A stretch of 64,000 nt of DNA from Natronorubrum daqingense (GCF_001971705.1 NZ_CP019327.1:2418001-2482000), one strand, 5' to 3'; shown: positions 8,891-18,192, numbered from the stretch's first letter. Notes: generated by a model from the sequence alone, not told the origin. Program-made: numbers and translations.

Positions 8891-9601
8891 TTACTCGAGG
8901 ACCGAATCGATATCGTCGGCGTGGGTCTCGACGAGCGTTCCGAACGCCTCGGCCTCGAGTCGCTCCTGCGTCGCGCGCTCGCGGTCGTCACGAATGCGAC
9001 GCTTCAACGCGGTGAGCGCGTCGTCCGCATTGGAAGCGATTTGCTCAACGACCGCACGGGGGTCGTCCTCGAGTCGCGAGATCAGACCCATCCGCAGGGC
9101 TTCCTCGGCGTCCACCGTGCGTCCGGAGAGCGCGAACTCGAGGGCGTGGCCCTCCCCGATTACGCGCGGAAGGCGGACCGTCCCGCCCCACGCGCCGAAG
9201 AGCCCGAACGTGACGCCGGGTTCGCCGTAGGTCGACTCGGGCGTTCCGACACGGACGTCACACGCGAGCGCGAGTTCGAGACCGCCACCGCGTGCGGGGC
9301 CGTCGATCTCAGCCACGACGACGGCCGGCGACTCTTCGATCGCTCTCGCCACGCGCTGGCCCAGGCGTGCGAACTCGGCTGCGCGTTCGGAATCTCCCTC
9401 GAGATCGCCGACCGTGGCGAGGTCTGCGCCGGCACAGAACGCCGGACCGGCACCGCGGAGGGAGACGACCGATTCGTCGGCGTTCTCGATGGCCGTCTCC
9501 AGCCCCTCGAGGGCCTCGATCGTCAGGGCGTTTCGGGCGGCGGGACGGTCGATCGTCACCGTTCGGATAGACGGGGTGGCGCCGTCCTCGACTTCGATCA
9601 T
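8891..9601 (-). CDS. Enoyl-CoA hydratase/isomerase (crotonase) family protein
   Basis: The 236 aa protein has crotonase motifs: RPAARNALTIEALEGLE near the N terminus, the first oxyanion block GPAFCAGADLATVGD, and the second block GGGLELALACDVRVG. In the motif that supplies the first catalytic Glu of hydratases (PEI in typical enzymes), this protein reads YGEPGVTFG, with Gly at that position. The second Glu (HALEFALSG) is kept. That favours an isomerase-like or divergent activity over classical hydration. The start region faces the divergent DUF7114-type gene 60 bp away. Confidence 0.8.
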   Translation of the reverse strand: MIEVEDGATPSIRTVTIDRPAARNALTIEALEGLETAIENADESVVSLRGAGPAFCAGADLATVGDLEGDSERAAEFARLGQRVARAIEESPAVVVAEIDGPARGGGLELALACDVRVGTPESTYGEPGVTFGLFGAWGGTVRLPRVIGEGHALEFALSGRTVDAEEALRMGLISRLEDDPRAVVEQIASNADDALTALKRRIRDDRERATQERLEAEAFGTLVETHADDIDSVLE

Positions 9602-9661
9602 GTCCCAAGTCTACCGGACGTTTCCAAAGGTCTTTGGCTCCGCCGTCGTTACCTTCTGCTG

Positions 9662-10435
9662 ATGGAAACGGCCGACAATTGTCGGCGTGGTGCCTTCGAA
9701 GCCGTCTCGGACGTGGAGCCACCCGCGTTACGCGAGTACATCGAGACCACGCTCGAGGAGGCGTCGATGGTCCCCGGCGTCCTCACGATCGAGAGCGCCG
9801 CTGCGACAGCACCCGACGGACACAGCCACCTCGACGCCACCAGCCAGCCGATGCCACCCACCGATCGCGACGTCGACTCCTCCCTCGAGTTCGCCGAGGA
9901 TATCGCAGACACCGACGGCATCAGAAATCGCGCCGCGGGGGTGCAACTCATCTACGAAGGGCTGCGCCTCACGCGCTCGCTCGCCCACGAAGAGCCTTGG
10001 AACGACCGCGAGGACGAGTCCGACGCGAGGACCGGCGACGCCCACCGCGGCGACCTCGAGATTCTCGCCGCGGACATCCTCGTCGCCCGCGGATTCTACC
10101 TGCTCGCACGGACGAACGCCGCCGAAACGGCCGTCCAAACGGTACAGGCGTTCGGTCGCGACCAAGCCCAGCGTCGCGAGCAGGCACCGAAAGCCGTCGA
10201 CGCGAGCACGGTCGACGCCAATCTCGAACGCGACATTCTCGAACTCGCCGTCCGCACCGGCAGCGGTGCCGTCGGGGAAACGCCCACCGCCCGACTGCGC
10301 TCGAGCGTCGAGTCGCTCGCAGACGGCATCGAGATTCCCTTCCCGCCAGCCGCGGTCTGTCTCGCCGACCTCGAGACGCCACCCTCAGAGCGCTCACCCG
10401 AGGACCACCGCGCGACCTCGGCGACCGATCCCTGA
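9662..10435 (+). CDS. Conserved haloarchaeal protein (DUF7114-type)
   Basis: The 257 aa protein is mostly helical and acidic. Two blocks stand out: GVQLIYEGLRLTRSLAHEEPW (about 100-120) and ILAADILVARGFYLLARTNAA (about 138-158). They look like helices of a trans-prenyl-synthase fold but lack the DDxxD motifs, so enzymatic prenyl transfer is not supported. I recall this pattern as a haloarchaeal family now called DUF7114. The ATG at 9662 is the natural start; the frame is open far upstream but overlaps the crotonase and acetyltransferase genes in antisense. tRNA-Thr follows 92 bp downstream. Confidence 0.6.
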   Translation: METADNCRRGAFEAVSDVEPPALREYIETTLEEASMVPGVLTIESAAATAPDGHSHLDATSQPMPPTDRDVDSSLEFAEDIADTDGIRNRAAGVQLIYEGLRLTRSLAHEEPWNDREDESDARTGDAHRGDLEILAADILVARGFYLLARTNAAETAVQTVQAFGRDQAQRREQAPKAVDASTVDANLERDILELAVRTGSGAVGETPTARLRSSVESLADGIEIPFPPAAVCLADLETPPSERSPEDHRATSATDP

Positions 10436-10527
10436 CGCGACTGCCCCTCCGCAGCGAGTCAGACCAACCCACGCCCTGCGGCGAATCGAAACCCATAAAG
10501 ACGACTCGAGACAACAACCGTATGCGT

Positions 10528-10599
10528 GCCTGGGTAGCTTAGCGGTAAAGCGCGTCCTTGGTAAGGACGAGAGCCCGGATTCAAATTCCGGCCTAGGCT
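10528..10599 (+). tRNA. tRNA-Thr (GGT)
   Basis: A full cloverleaf can be drawn. The acceptor stem GCCTGGG (10528-10534) pairs with CCTAGGC (10592-10598), with one G-U pair. The anticodon loop TTGGTAA carries GGT, and the T-arm is GGATTCAAATTCC. The discriminator is T. No intron is present. Unlike the other three tRNA genes of this window, it has no duplicated 3' end downstream. Confidence 0.95.
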
Positions 10600-10767
10600 T
10601 CGGCTGTTATCCTACTCATCGTGTCACTTTGCGGTTCCGAAGCCCGGCTATCGATGCTCCAGTCCACGTAATCCATATACCGTAGTGTATTCATTTGACG
10701 TTGAGGACACCATATTCTATGATGAGCTTCAGCGTTCAAATAGAAAGGAACAGCCGTTGGTCCTAAA

Positions 10768-11835
10768 TTACCAGCCCCCCGAAAACTCACACTCCAAATC
10801 TACCTTCGCTGGCAGTTCCGAGATGTACCGCTTCTTGTTATCTGCATTTAAGTTCGTAAGCAAATAGTAACCACCAGACACCTCCTGTTGCCCTCTCATT
10901 TCTGAACCGTTCGGATGTTCAGGCTTCTTGTTGAGAAGCGCACGAGTTCCCCGTCCGGTTCCCGGAATGTATGGGATTTCGATTTCCTCTAAAAGGCCCT
11001 CTTCCTTAATGAGGAAATCCACAAGCGAACCCGCCGCTTCCGATTGTACATCCTCGGCTACCCGATAGATTTCTCGTCCACTCCGAGTTACACGGATCAC
11101 GAATTTCCCATTCTCTATTTCCCCGTCGCCCTCGAGTGGATCTCGAATAACAGTCTTCCGGTGTGCCTGCTTCTCCAATGACTCGATCAAATTATCGACG
11201 AATTCTTTCGCTTCATCCTCAACTTGCTGTGATACTGCATTCCCGGAGACCTCCGTAACCACACCCGTCACATCCTCTGCAAGATCTTCTTTATTCTTCC
11301 GAAGGGATGTGACTGAGTTCTGGACCGCTTCGATCTTTTCTGCGATCTGACGAGACTCTCCGGAATCGATAGACTCACGCGAAAGGGCTTTCAACGGATG
11401 TTCGTTATCCGGTACGTCCCCGATAGAAAACTCTGCGAGAGATATTTCGTTTGGCCGATCGCTAGAAACGTCACGGCGAAAGATTTCGAACTGTCGTCCA
11501 TTCGAAAGGAGACCCCAATCAACTCCGACTTGCCGCATATAGCTTTTTAGCTGATTTTGGTGACTCTGTTCGAGTGATGTATCACAACCTTTCGCCTCCA
11601 CAAATACGATTGGCGTTCCCTCTTGCTTGAGCGCATAGTCTACTTTCTTGGTACCTGATCCCATCTGGATGGAGTACTCGAGCTCAACCTCCGAAGAAAG
11701 AATGTTCCACCCAAGCAGGTCAATCAGCGGTTCGATGATTTTTCGCTTGGTGTTTTCCTCGTCCATCTGTGGAGAATTCTCTATAAGATCAGCAGACCGT
11801 TCCGCATATTCAGCTATCCCCTCATGAAGCATCAT
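10768..11835 (-). CDS. Orphan HsdR N-terminal-type nuclease domain protein
   Basis: The 355 aa protein resembles the N-terminal nuclease domain of type I restriction enzyme R subunits. The PD-(D/E)xK core is visible as Asp66 in KKVDYAL and Glu80-x-Lys82 in FVEAKG, followed by NQLKSYMRQVGVDWGLLSNG and FEIFRRD. A coiled, Glu/Lys-rich middle (about 165-235) and a C-terminal domain follow. No helicase, specificity or methylase gene is adjacent, so it is a stand-alone protein. Codon use is clearly more AT-rich than its neighbours and it lies just after tRNA-Thr, which suggests transfer. It may act in DNA defence, but that is inference. Confidence 0.8.
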   Translation of the reverse strand: MMLHEGIAEYAERSADLIENSPQMDEENTKRKIIEPLIDLLGWNILSSEVELEYSIQMGSGTKKVDYALKQEGTPIVFVEAKGCDTSLEQSHQNQLKSYMRQVGVDWGLLSNGRQFEIFRRDVSSDRPNEISLAEFSIGDVPDNEHPLKALSRESIDSGESRQIAEKIEAVQNSVTSLRKNKEDLAEDVTGVVTEVSGNAVSQQVEDEAKEFVDNLIESLEKQAHRKTVIRDPLEGDGEIENGKFVIRVTRSGREIYRVAEDVQSEAAGSLVDFLIKEEGLLEEIEIPYIPGTGRGTRALLNKKPEHPNGSEMRGQQEVSGGYYLLTNLNADNKKRYISELPAKVDLECEFSGGW

Positions 11836-12016
11836 TTAAAGTGGCTTTTTCGGGGAGTCAAATAAAGATATGGAGAATCAGAGCATGCTAAGTGTCTCTT
11901 CGACGACCCTCTGGCCCCTATTAGTTCGGTGGAATAAGTCTACACGATTCTCCCTTTCTCAAGTGAATTCCACAGTGTATCTGAAACCGGTTCGAAGACG
12001 ATCAGAACCGAGGTAA

Positions 12017-12967
12017 CTACTCTACGGTCGGCACGGGAACGCCCTCGAGAATCGTCTCGATCACGTCCGCCTTGTCGACGGCGTCGATGGACGCCTCGGG
12101 GGTCAACACGAGGCGGTGAGCCAACACCGGTCGAGCCATTCGCTTGACGTCGTCGGGCGTCACGTACTCCCGGCCGGAGAGGGCCGCGTAGGCTCGAGTC
12201 GCCTCGTAGAGGCGCTGGGTGCCACGCGGGGAGACCCCCACCTCGACGTCGCGTCGAGTTCGCGTCTCTCGAGTGACGGCCACGATGTACTCGAGGAGGT
12301 CGTCGTCGACGCGAACTGATTCGGCGACCTGCCGGAGCGCGTCCACGTCCTCGGCGTCGACGATGGATTCGACGTCGGGGGTCGACGCCAGACGATCACC
12401 GCGTCGGCGAAGCAGTTCGACCTCGCCCTCGGCGTCCGGATAGCCGATCGACGTTTTGACGAGGAACCGGTCGAGTTGGGCCTCCGGAAGCGGGAACGTC
12501 CCGTCTTGTTCGACCGGGTTTTGCGTCGCGATGACGAAAAACGGCGACGGGAGCTGACGCGTCTCGCCGTCGACGGTGACCTGTCCCTCCTCCATGGCCT
12601 CGAGTAGCGCCGACTGGGTCTTCGGTGGGGCGCGGTTGATCTCGTCCGCGAGGACGATGTTCGCGAAGATCGGACCCTCGCGGAACTCGAACGTCTGCTC
12701 GCGCTCGTCGTAGACGTGCGTGCCAGTGACGTCCGATGGCAGCAAATCGGGGGTGAACTGAATTCGCGAAAACGAGAGGCCGAGTGCGGTCGCAAGACTC
12801 TGGGCGGTGAGCGTCTTCCCGGTTCCCGGCACGTCCTCTAAGAGGACGTGACCGCGTCCGAGGACGCCGACGAGGATAGTCTCGAGGACCGACCGGTCAC
12901 AGATGATCGCATCCTCGATCGTCTCGAAAACGGCCGCACACTCCTCGTTCGCTCGCGTAACGTCCAT
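12017..12967 (-). CDS. MoxR-family AAA+ ATPase (cluster 1)
   Basis: The 316 aa protein has Walker A EDVPGTGKTLTA (about 44-55), Walker B VLADEINRAPPK (about 106-117), sensor 1 FFVIATQNPVEQ and sensor 2 GVSPRGTQRL, all typical of MoxR. MoxR ATPases act as chaperones for insertion of metal cofactors or for assembly of complexes with VWA/DUF58 partners. Here it is the last gene of a same-strand run DUF4129, DUF58, small membrane protein, MoxR, with 63 bp before it. Confidence 0.92.
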   Translation of the reverse strand: MDVTRANEECAAVFETIEDAIICDRSVLETILVGVLGRGHVLLEDVPGTGKTLTAQSLATALGLSFSRIQFTPDLLPSDVTGTHVYDEREQTFEFREGPIFANIVLADEINRAPPKTQSALLEAMEEGQVTVDGETRQLPSPFFVIATQNPVEQDGTFPLPEAQLDRFLVKTSIGYPDAEGEVELLRRRGDRLASTPDVESIVDAEDVDALRQVAESVRVDDDLLEYIVAVTRETRTRRDVEVGVSPRGTQRLYEATRAYAALSGREYVTPDDVKRMARPVLAHRLVLTPEASIDAVDKADVIETILEGVPVPTVE

Positions 12968-13030
12968 ACGTAGTTGGGACAGTCCGGGTAAAAATCAGTT
13001 GTGTTCGGTTCCACCCGTAGCCGACGCCAC

Positions 13031-13567
13031 TCACTCGGGAATCTCGATCGACAGGAGGTCCCGCGGCCCGAATGCGATCGCCAGCAGTCCTGCAGCGAGC
13101 AGGAGGAACACGATCGAAATGAGGGGCTGTGGCTGCGTCGGCAGCGTCGAAGCGACGGACGCGACGGCGACGATACCCGAACCGACGAGGGCGCTCGAGG
13201 CGATGTGAGTCAACTCCGCCCGCGTCGTTTCCGCCTCGGAACCGAGTTGGTTTCCGAGACTAATGGCGTGCTGGCCGATGTCCCACGCGAGTATCGTCGC
13301 AGTGGTTCCGACGAGCACGAGGAGCGGCGGGGCCCCGTCGCCGGCGGCGAGGAGAATGGCCAGGAGGAGGCCGCTCGAGCCGGGCGAGAGCAGCAGACGC
13401 TCGCCCTGCCAGAGCGAGATCGCCACGAAGATGACGCCGAGTACGCCGATGACGGACCCCTGAATCGTGTAGGGGACGGTTACGCTCCAGGCGAAGACGC
13501 CACACCAGACGGCGATCCACGCGCTCAGCGTCGCCGGTGACCGGTCCAGTTCGGTCGCGTCGGTCAT
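13031..13567 (-). CDS. Small membrane protein of the MoxR/DUF58 operon (DUF7519-like)
   Basis: The 178 aa protein has about five hydrophobic segments (roughly 14-34, 38-58, 66-92, 98-116 and 145-166). Its start overlaps the end of the DUF58 gene by 4 bp (ATGA), which implies translational coupling. No motif beyond the membrane helices is seen. It takes the place of the small membrane partner often found in haloarchaeal MoxR-DUF58 operons. Function is unknown. Confidence 0.65.
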   Translation of the reverse strand: MTDATELDRSPATLSAWIAVWCGVFAWSVTVPYTIQGSVIGVLGVIFVAISLWQGERLLLSPGSSGLLLAILLAAGDGAPPLLVLVGTTATILAWDIGQHAISLGNQLGSEAETTRAELTHIASSALVGSGIVAVASVASTLPTQPQPLISIVFLLLAAGLLAIAFGPRDLLSIEIPE

Positions 13568-15519
13568 CGCTCTCCCACCACCGTGCGTTCGAACGAGTCG
13601 TCCCAGGCCCAGTCGACGACCCGAACGCCGATCGAACGGAGGGTGCGAATTCGCTCGAGTCGCTCCAGACGAGCGACCGAGCCCGCCGGATCGTCGGCGA
13701 CGGCAGGGTCGATCGCGAGAACCGTGACCGAAACGCCCCGCGAGCGAAGCGTTCGGAGCGCCGCGACGATCTCGTCGTCACAGAGCGGCGTGAACAGCGT
13801 CACGTGCGTTCGTTCCGGCGAGAGTCGTTCGAACTGCTCGAGCGAGTGGGCGTCAGATTCCGGCGGCGTCGGCGAGAGGGAATCGTGCGTTCCGAGCAAG
13901 AGACGCGCACGCTCGAGGTGGTCGCCCCCGGTCCCGGGCGCGAGCCAGCCCGGGTCGGGTGCGATCGCCGTGAGACCGACGTCGTGGCCCGCGTCCTCGA
14001 GGGTGGCGAAGAGCGTCGCAGCCGCCTCGACGGATCGATCGACGGCTGAATCTGCTGTCGAAGCGTCTGGCGAAACGTACGCATCCCGCCTGGCGTCGAT
14101 GGCGATCACGTCGGTCCGCGAGCGCTCGGCTCGATAGGAGACCGTCGAGAGCGACTGCGTCCGAGCGTATCGGTTCCAGTCGACGCGCGAGGGCGGGTCG
14201 CCGCTTCGATACTCCCTGACGGAGTGGAACTCGAGGCCGGGGCCCGGATCGGCGGTGGCCACGGAGCCCGCGCGGTGTGCGCCGCGTCTGTGACCGAGCG
14301 GCGAGCCGTTGAGCGGCGTCATCGACGGCAGACTGATTAGCGTCGTCTCCGCGGCCACGGCGATCTCGGATTCGACGGAGCCGTTGACGTTCCGGACGAG
14401 TACCTGCGTCGGTTCGAACTCGTGGGAGCCCCGACGAGCCGTGACGTCGTAGGTCCACGACACCGACTCGCCCGGCGAGAGCGACGTCGCCCGGCGAGGC
14501 GTGCCGGAGTCGACGGCGAGCGCGGGCGGAACACCGTCGACGATCCGCACGTCTCGAAGCGAGTCGGCTCCGTCGTTTCGAACGGATATCGTCACCTCGA
14601 CGGCGTCGCCGGGTTCCGGTCGGTGCTCGCTCACGATTCGCTCGACGCTCACCTCGAGATCCGGTACCGTCTCGAGGTGGGCGTACGCCGCGAAGCCGAG
14701 CCCAACAGCCGCCAGCAACAACACCGACGGCTGCTCGTAGGCGAAACCGACGACGATCCCGAGCAAGGCGACGGCGCTCACGCCGTGCCAGTGACGCGTT
14801 TCGCGTCGAATCACGCTCGAGACGGGCGACGAGGCGGAATCGCCGTCCGCGGCGTCGAGCGAGGGACGAGCGGGTTCACCACCGGTCGAGTCGACGCGTC
14901 GTCCGCTCCGGTCGACGGACCGGGAGCCGCCCGCCGACTCGACGCGTGCGATCGCACCCATCGTCCGGCGGAGTTCGGATTGCACGACGACGTCAGACAT
15001 CCCGAAGAGACCGAGGAAACGCGTTCGGATCGAGTGGCCGGGTCGGTCGGTCCCGGGTCGGAGGACGTCCGCTGCGACCTCGTCGTCGGTCCACGATCCG
15101 TCGTCGATCGCTCGAGTCGCCCGCTCCTCGGTCTCGTACTCCTCGGCGCTGAGGAGGGTAACGGCTCGGCGTCGCAAGCGCGTTCGTAGCGCGTCGTAAG
15201 CCGGATCCGAGCGGCTGGTGATCGAGTCGACCCACCGGGAGAGGTCGTCTCCCGGAACGGCGTGCTCGAGCGAGCGTTCTCGGTCGGGCGTGGGCGTGTC
15301 GGTGACTGGAGTGTCGATACGAGCGTACGCGATCCGGCAGAGTTGGATCACGAACGCGAAGAGCGCGATCCCCAACACGAGCTGAAACGCTTCCAATACG
15401 ACGATCGCCTCGAACGGAAGCAACGCGACAATGGGACCTGACGCGACGAACACGACGCCGCCGACCGCGAGCGTGACGAACGCGGCTGCCAACACGATGA
15501 GGCGAACGACCCTACTCAT
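13564..15519 (-). CDS. DUF58 domain protein with N-terminal membrane region
   Basis: The 651 aa protein has two N-terminal hydrophobic helices (about 5-30 and 38-62) and another pair near 245-285. A conserved-repeat (CARDB/DUF11-like) Ig-type domain follows (about 295-385: VEVTISVRNDGADSL). The DUF58 motif is EFHSVREYRSGDPPSRVDWNRYARTQ-like (about 425-450), with a VWA-like C-terminal domain (VIAIDARRD). DUF58 proteins are partners of MoxR ATPases. It is coupled to both neighbours by short overlaps. Confidence 0.85.
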   Translation of the reverse strand: MSRVVRLIVLAAAFVTLAVGGVVFVASGPIVALLPFEAIVVLEAFQLVLGIALFAFVIQLCRIAYARIDTPVTDTPTPDRERSLEHAVPGDDLSRWVDSITSRSDPAYDALRTRLRRRAVTLLSAEEYETEERATRAIDDGSWTDDEVAADVLRPGTDRPGHSIRTRFLGLFGMSDVVVQSELRRTMGAIARVESAGGSRSVDRSGRRVDSTGGEPARPSLDAADGDSASSPVSSVIRRETRHWHGVSAVALLGIVVGFAYEQPSVLLLAAVGLGFAAYAHLETVPDLEVSVERIVSEHRPEPGDAVEVTISVRNDGADSLRDVRIVDGVPPALAVDSGTPRRATSLSPGESVSWTYDVTARRGSHEFEPTQVLVRNVNGSVESEIAVAAETTLISLPSMTPLNGSPLGHRRGAHRAGSVATADPGPGLEFHSVREYRSGDPPSRVDWNRYARTQSLSTVSYRAERSRTDVIAIDARRDAYVSPDASTADSAVDRSVEAAATLFATLEDAGHDVGLTAIAPDPGWLAPGTGGDHLERARLLLGTHDSLSPTPPESDAHSLEQFERLSPERTHVTLFTPLCDDEIVAALRTLRSRGVSVTVLAIDPAVADDPAGSVARLERLERIRTLRSIGVRVVDWAWDDSFERTVVGER

Positions 15520-16450
15520 CGGCGTTCACCGCCGTCGTGTCGTCGCTCGTCGATTGGGTCGTGCTATCCTCGTCGACCGTGCTACCGTCCTCGCCATCGG
15601 CCTCGATGTCGCCCTCGAGTGAGAGTCGCCGTGCAAGGGTTCTCGCCGTCTGTTCTCGCTCCGCCGTCGGCCCCCGAGCACCGTAGCGGGTATCCTCGAA
15701 CAGGCGAGTGAGTTCGTCGACGGTTTCGGGGTCGTAGCCGCACTCGAGGGCGGCGTCTCGGATCTCGCCGGGCGTCATCGTATCCGTATCCGTACCCGTA
15801 TTCGTGCCTTCGTTCGCCTCGAGCGAGTCGACCACCGACAGCCACGCCCGGTAGATTTCGTTCTCGGACGCCGTGACCGTGTTGGGGAGGGTCGGCCTCG
15901 AATCGGTGGGTGACGCGTCAACTGACGGGAGTTCGTCCGACTCGGCTGGCGACGTGACGGGATCTGCCGGATCCCCGCCGTCGCCGGATCGATCGGTGAG
16001 GAAGAACGCACCGAGGAGTCCGGAAACGATCGAAACCGCCGCAACGAGGACCGGGAACGATGCCGGGATATCGATGTGGTCCGACTCGAGCCCACCGCTC
16101 TGGGCCGTGAGCCAGAGGAGGCCGCCGAGGACCCCGAGGATCGCGATAGCGCCGACGACTATCGCGCCCGTCTGTCCGGGGTACTGTATGCCCAGACGAG
16201 CGAGCGCGAGCAGGCTCACGAGGGCCGCACCGACGACGAACCACTCGACTGGGAACACGCTCTCACCCTGTGGGGGCTCGTCGCCACCGTGTTCCTCGAG
16301 CAGCTCTTCCTCGTCCTCGTCCAAATCGGGCGGTTCGATTTCCTCGTCTTCGATGACCGATTCCGCGGTCGGAAGCGTCGGGGCTGCGAGAGAAAGGGCG
16401 GTAATTCCACAGAGCGCGAGCGCAGTTACCAACAGAACTCGTCTATCCAC
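15512..16450 (-). CDS. DUF4129 domain protein, first gene of MoxR cluster 1
   Basis: The 312 aa protein has a signal or anchor helix at the N terminus (LLVTALALCGITALSLAAP) and an acidic stretch rich in Glu at about 35-60. Three membrane helices lie near 68-88, 93-116 and 130-152. The C-terminal DUF4129 domain (about 198-265) contains IYRAWLSVVDSLE and MTPGEIRDAALECGYD. DUF4129 domains usually accompany transglutaminase or DUF58 proteins. It overlaps the DUF58 gene by 8 bp. A (TCCGTA)-rich stretch at 15779-15800 encodes a short GTDTD repeat. Confidence 0.8.
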   Translation of the reverse strand: MDRRVLLVTALALCGITALSLAAPTLPTAESVIEDEEIEPPDLDEDEEELLEEHGGDEPPQGESVFPVEWFVVGAALVSLLALARLGIQYPGQTGAIVVGAIAILGVLGGLLWLTAQSGGLESDHIDIPASFPVLVAAVSIVSGLLGAFFLTDRSGDGGDPADPVTSPAESDELPSVDASPTDSRPTLPNTVTASENEIYRAWLSVVDSLEANEGTNTGTDTDTMTPGEIRDAALECGYDPETVDELTRLFEDTRYGARGPTAEREQTARTLARRLSLEGDIEADGEDGSTVDEDSTTQSTSDDTTAVNADE

Positions 16451-16604
16451 GCGTATTCATACCATTCGGCAAGGTGTGGAAATACGTTACTCTCTCGACC
16501 TGCCGTAACGCCCTCAACAAGCGCGTTTCTGGCAAATTTCCGATTACTCACCGGGCGAACGGGGATCACGTGGCGTCCGAAGCGAACTCGTTCGACCACC
16601 CGGC

Positions 16605-17240
16605 TCACCGGTTCTGGCCCGCTCTCGCCGACGGTCGACGTCGGGGCGCGTCCGTCTCGTTTCGCGCGACCAACGTCACCCGGGGTTGCCCGTCCGCTCG
16701 ATACTCGGCGTAGTACATAATCGATAGCGACGAACACGCCGCCAGCAGTTCGTTCGAGTCGAACCGATACTGCGCACCCGGTCCGGACTCGACGTCGGGT
16801 GCCGTCAGGTAGTGTTCGTACCAGAGGACGCCGCCGGGGGCGAGCGCCTCGAGCACCGCTGGAAGTCGATCTCGAGCGTCGAAAAACCGTATCGTGATCA
16901 GATCGTACGTACGCGGCCGGAAACAGTAGCTGTCCACGTCGGCTACAATCCAGTGGACGGTACCCGACATCGACCGCTCAGCCGCGTTAGTGCGCGCTCG
17001 ATCCAGTTGCGCTCGCGAGATGTCGAGCGCGTCGACGGTCCAGCCGGTGGCTGCGAGTGCCAGCGCGTTCCGTCCAGTTCCGGTCGCAACGTCGAGTGCG
17101 CGTCCCGGTGGCTCGTCCTCGAGGATCTCCCGTCGAATGGAAAACCGACCGTCGCCGGATCGAAGGTGGTCGGGTTCGCTAGCTCTCCTCGTCCGCGACT
17201 GTTCGTCGTCGCTCACAACCGACAACTCGCGTGCGCGCAC
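16605..17240 (-). CDS. Class I SAM-dependent methyltransferase
   Basis: The 211 aa protein has motif I ALDVATGTGRNALALA (about 48-63), the adenine-binding acid in TVDALDISRAQL, motif II-like YDLITIRFFD, and motif III EALAPGGVLWYEHYL. This is a complete small-molecule type methyltransferase fold resembling TehB/UbiE-like enzymes. The substrate cannot be told. It sits alone between the DUF4129 gene and a small membrane gene. Confidence 0.82.
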   Translation of the reverse strand: MRARELSVVSDDEQSRTRRASEPDHLRSGDGRFSIRREILEDEPPGRALDVATGTGRNALALAATGWTVDALDISRAQLDRARTNAAERSMSGTVHWIVADVDSYCFRPRTYDLITIRFFDARDRLPAVLEALAPGGVLWYEHYLTAPDVESGPGAQYRFDSNELLAACSSLSIMYYAEYRADGQPRVTLVARNETDAPRRRPSARAGQNR

Positions 17241-17264
17241 CTTAGTTCTCTCAGTTCGAGCCAG

Positions 17265-17558
17265 CTACGACGCGTACAGCGAGTACGCGATAACCAGAAA
17301 GCCCACGAGCATGAGCGTGCTCTCGAGGAGGATCCCCGTGGTCAACGAGACGCCGAGAATCTCGTAGAGCAATCCGGCGAGGACGAGACCCAGCGTGACG
17401 AGACCGAAGCCGGCGGCGAGTAACCCGAGCGCGCGCTGGTGGGTCCGCTTGTAGGCTTTGTACGCGAAGAAGGTGATGACACCACCCACGAGCAGGATGA
17501 GCGTCTTGACGATAGTGAGCGCGATCGCGATCGACAGTCCTGCATCGTGGAAACTCAT
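17265..17558 (-). CDS. Small three-helix membrane protein (DUF7521-like)
   Basis: The 97 aa protein consists almost entirely of three hydrophobic helices (about 8-34, 42-66 and 72-95) with a basic loop KAYKRTHQR between the first two. The pattern matches a haloarchaeal family often found beside ArsR-type regulators. No such regulator is adjacent here, and no function is known. Confidence 0.65.
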   Translation of the reverse strand: MSFHDAGLSIAIALTIVKTLILLVGGVITFFAYKAYKRTHQRALGLLAAGFGLVTLGLVLAGLLYEILGVSLTTGILLESTLMLVGFLVIAYSLYAS

Positions 17559-17691
17559 ATCGATCCGTACGTGGAAAATTACAAACCGGAACCAAGTAGC
17601 TTGCGTTCACGTCGATTTCAGCCACCGGCGGAACGTCCGGAGTACGAACGGTCAGCGGTCGAAAACGGGTCCCGAGCGACGTGAGAGCCGA

Positions 17692-18003
17692 TCACCAGGT
17701 CTCGATCCGCCCGTCGTAGACGTCTTCGACACAGCCCTCGCAGTCGGGGTGCGTGGCTTCGTAACACGCCGGTCGGTACTCGTCGTCGAGTTTCGCCGCT
17801 CGTTGTTCGGCGTAACGTCGGCAGACGATCTTCACCCGACCCGCATCGTCCGAGGGCAAACTGCTGGCGTTCTTCGCCGCCTGATAGGCCTCGCGGGCGT
17901 CTGAGAGTTGCTCGTTCGTCGAGCCGCGAGCCTGCTCGTAGCGTTCACCCGCGCCTCGAACCGTCGAGCGCAAGAACTGCTCGAGTCGGTTACGATCCGC
18001 CAT
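17692..18003 (-). CDS. Small Cys-containing protein (DUF7091-like)
   Basis: The 103 aa protein is helical and charged in its first half. The C terminus has a Cys/His cluster (CRRYAEQ, ACYEATHPDCEGCVEDVYDG) that could bind a metal. The start at 18003 was chosen because it gives MADRNRLEQFLRSTVRGAG, the expected start of this haloarchaeal family, and leaves room for a promoter opposite the Rpa3 gene. Function unknown. Confidence 0.65.
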   Translation of the reverse strand: MADRNRLEQFLRSTVRGAGERYEQARGSTNEQLSDAREAYQAAKNASSLPSDDAGRVKIVCRRYAEQRAAKLDDEYRPACYEATHPDCEGCVEDVYDGRIETW

Positions 18004-18184
18004 TGACCCATCTTTGGCCCCCAGAACACATAGGTTCGTCGCCAGTTGCGAGCGCCCACACATACGATTTTTCAAGCAAGCGGTAGTCGCCTTTCCGATG
18101 CGAGACCGGCCCTCCGAGAGACGGTTCGTACCGCAGGCGTGCGCTTTGCGTCCGTAGCGTTCACTTTCACTCCGGCGCCGGCAC

Positions 18185-18192
18185 TTTAAATA
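18185..18192 (+). promoter_or_regulatory. TATA box of the rpa3 operon
   Basis: TTTAAATA lies 59 nt before the rpa3 ATG, predicting a leader of about 35 nt. A GAGGAGG stretch (18235-18241) in that leader is a good Shine-Dalgarno site, about 10 nt before the ATG at 18251. Confidence 0.55.

Noticed and set aside
8459-9661. Upstream extension of the DUF7114-type gene
   Set aside because: The extra 401 codons lie antisense to two well-supported genes and read as shadow composition.
10592-12016. Integrated element bounded by a duplicate of the tRNA-Thr 3' end
   Set aside because: No second copy of the tRNA-Thr end was found between the nuclease gene and the MoxR gene.
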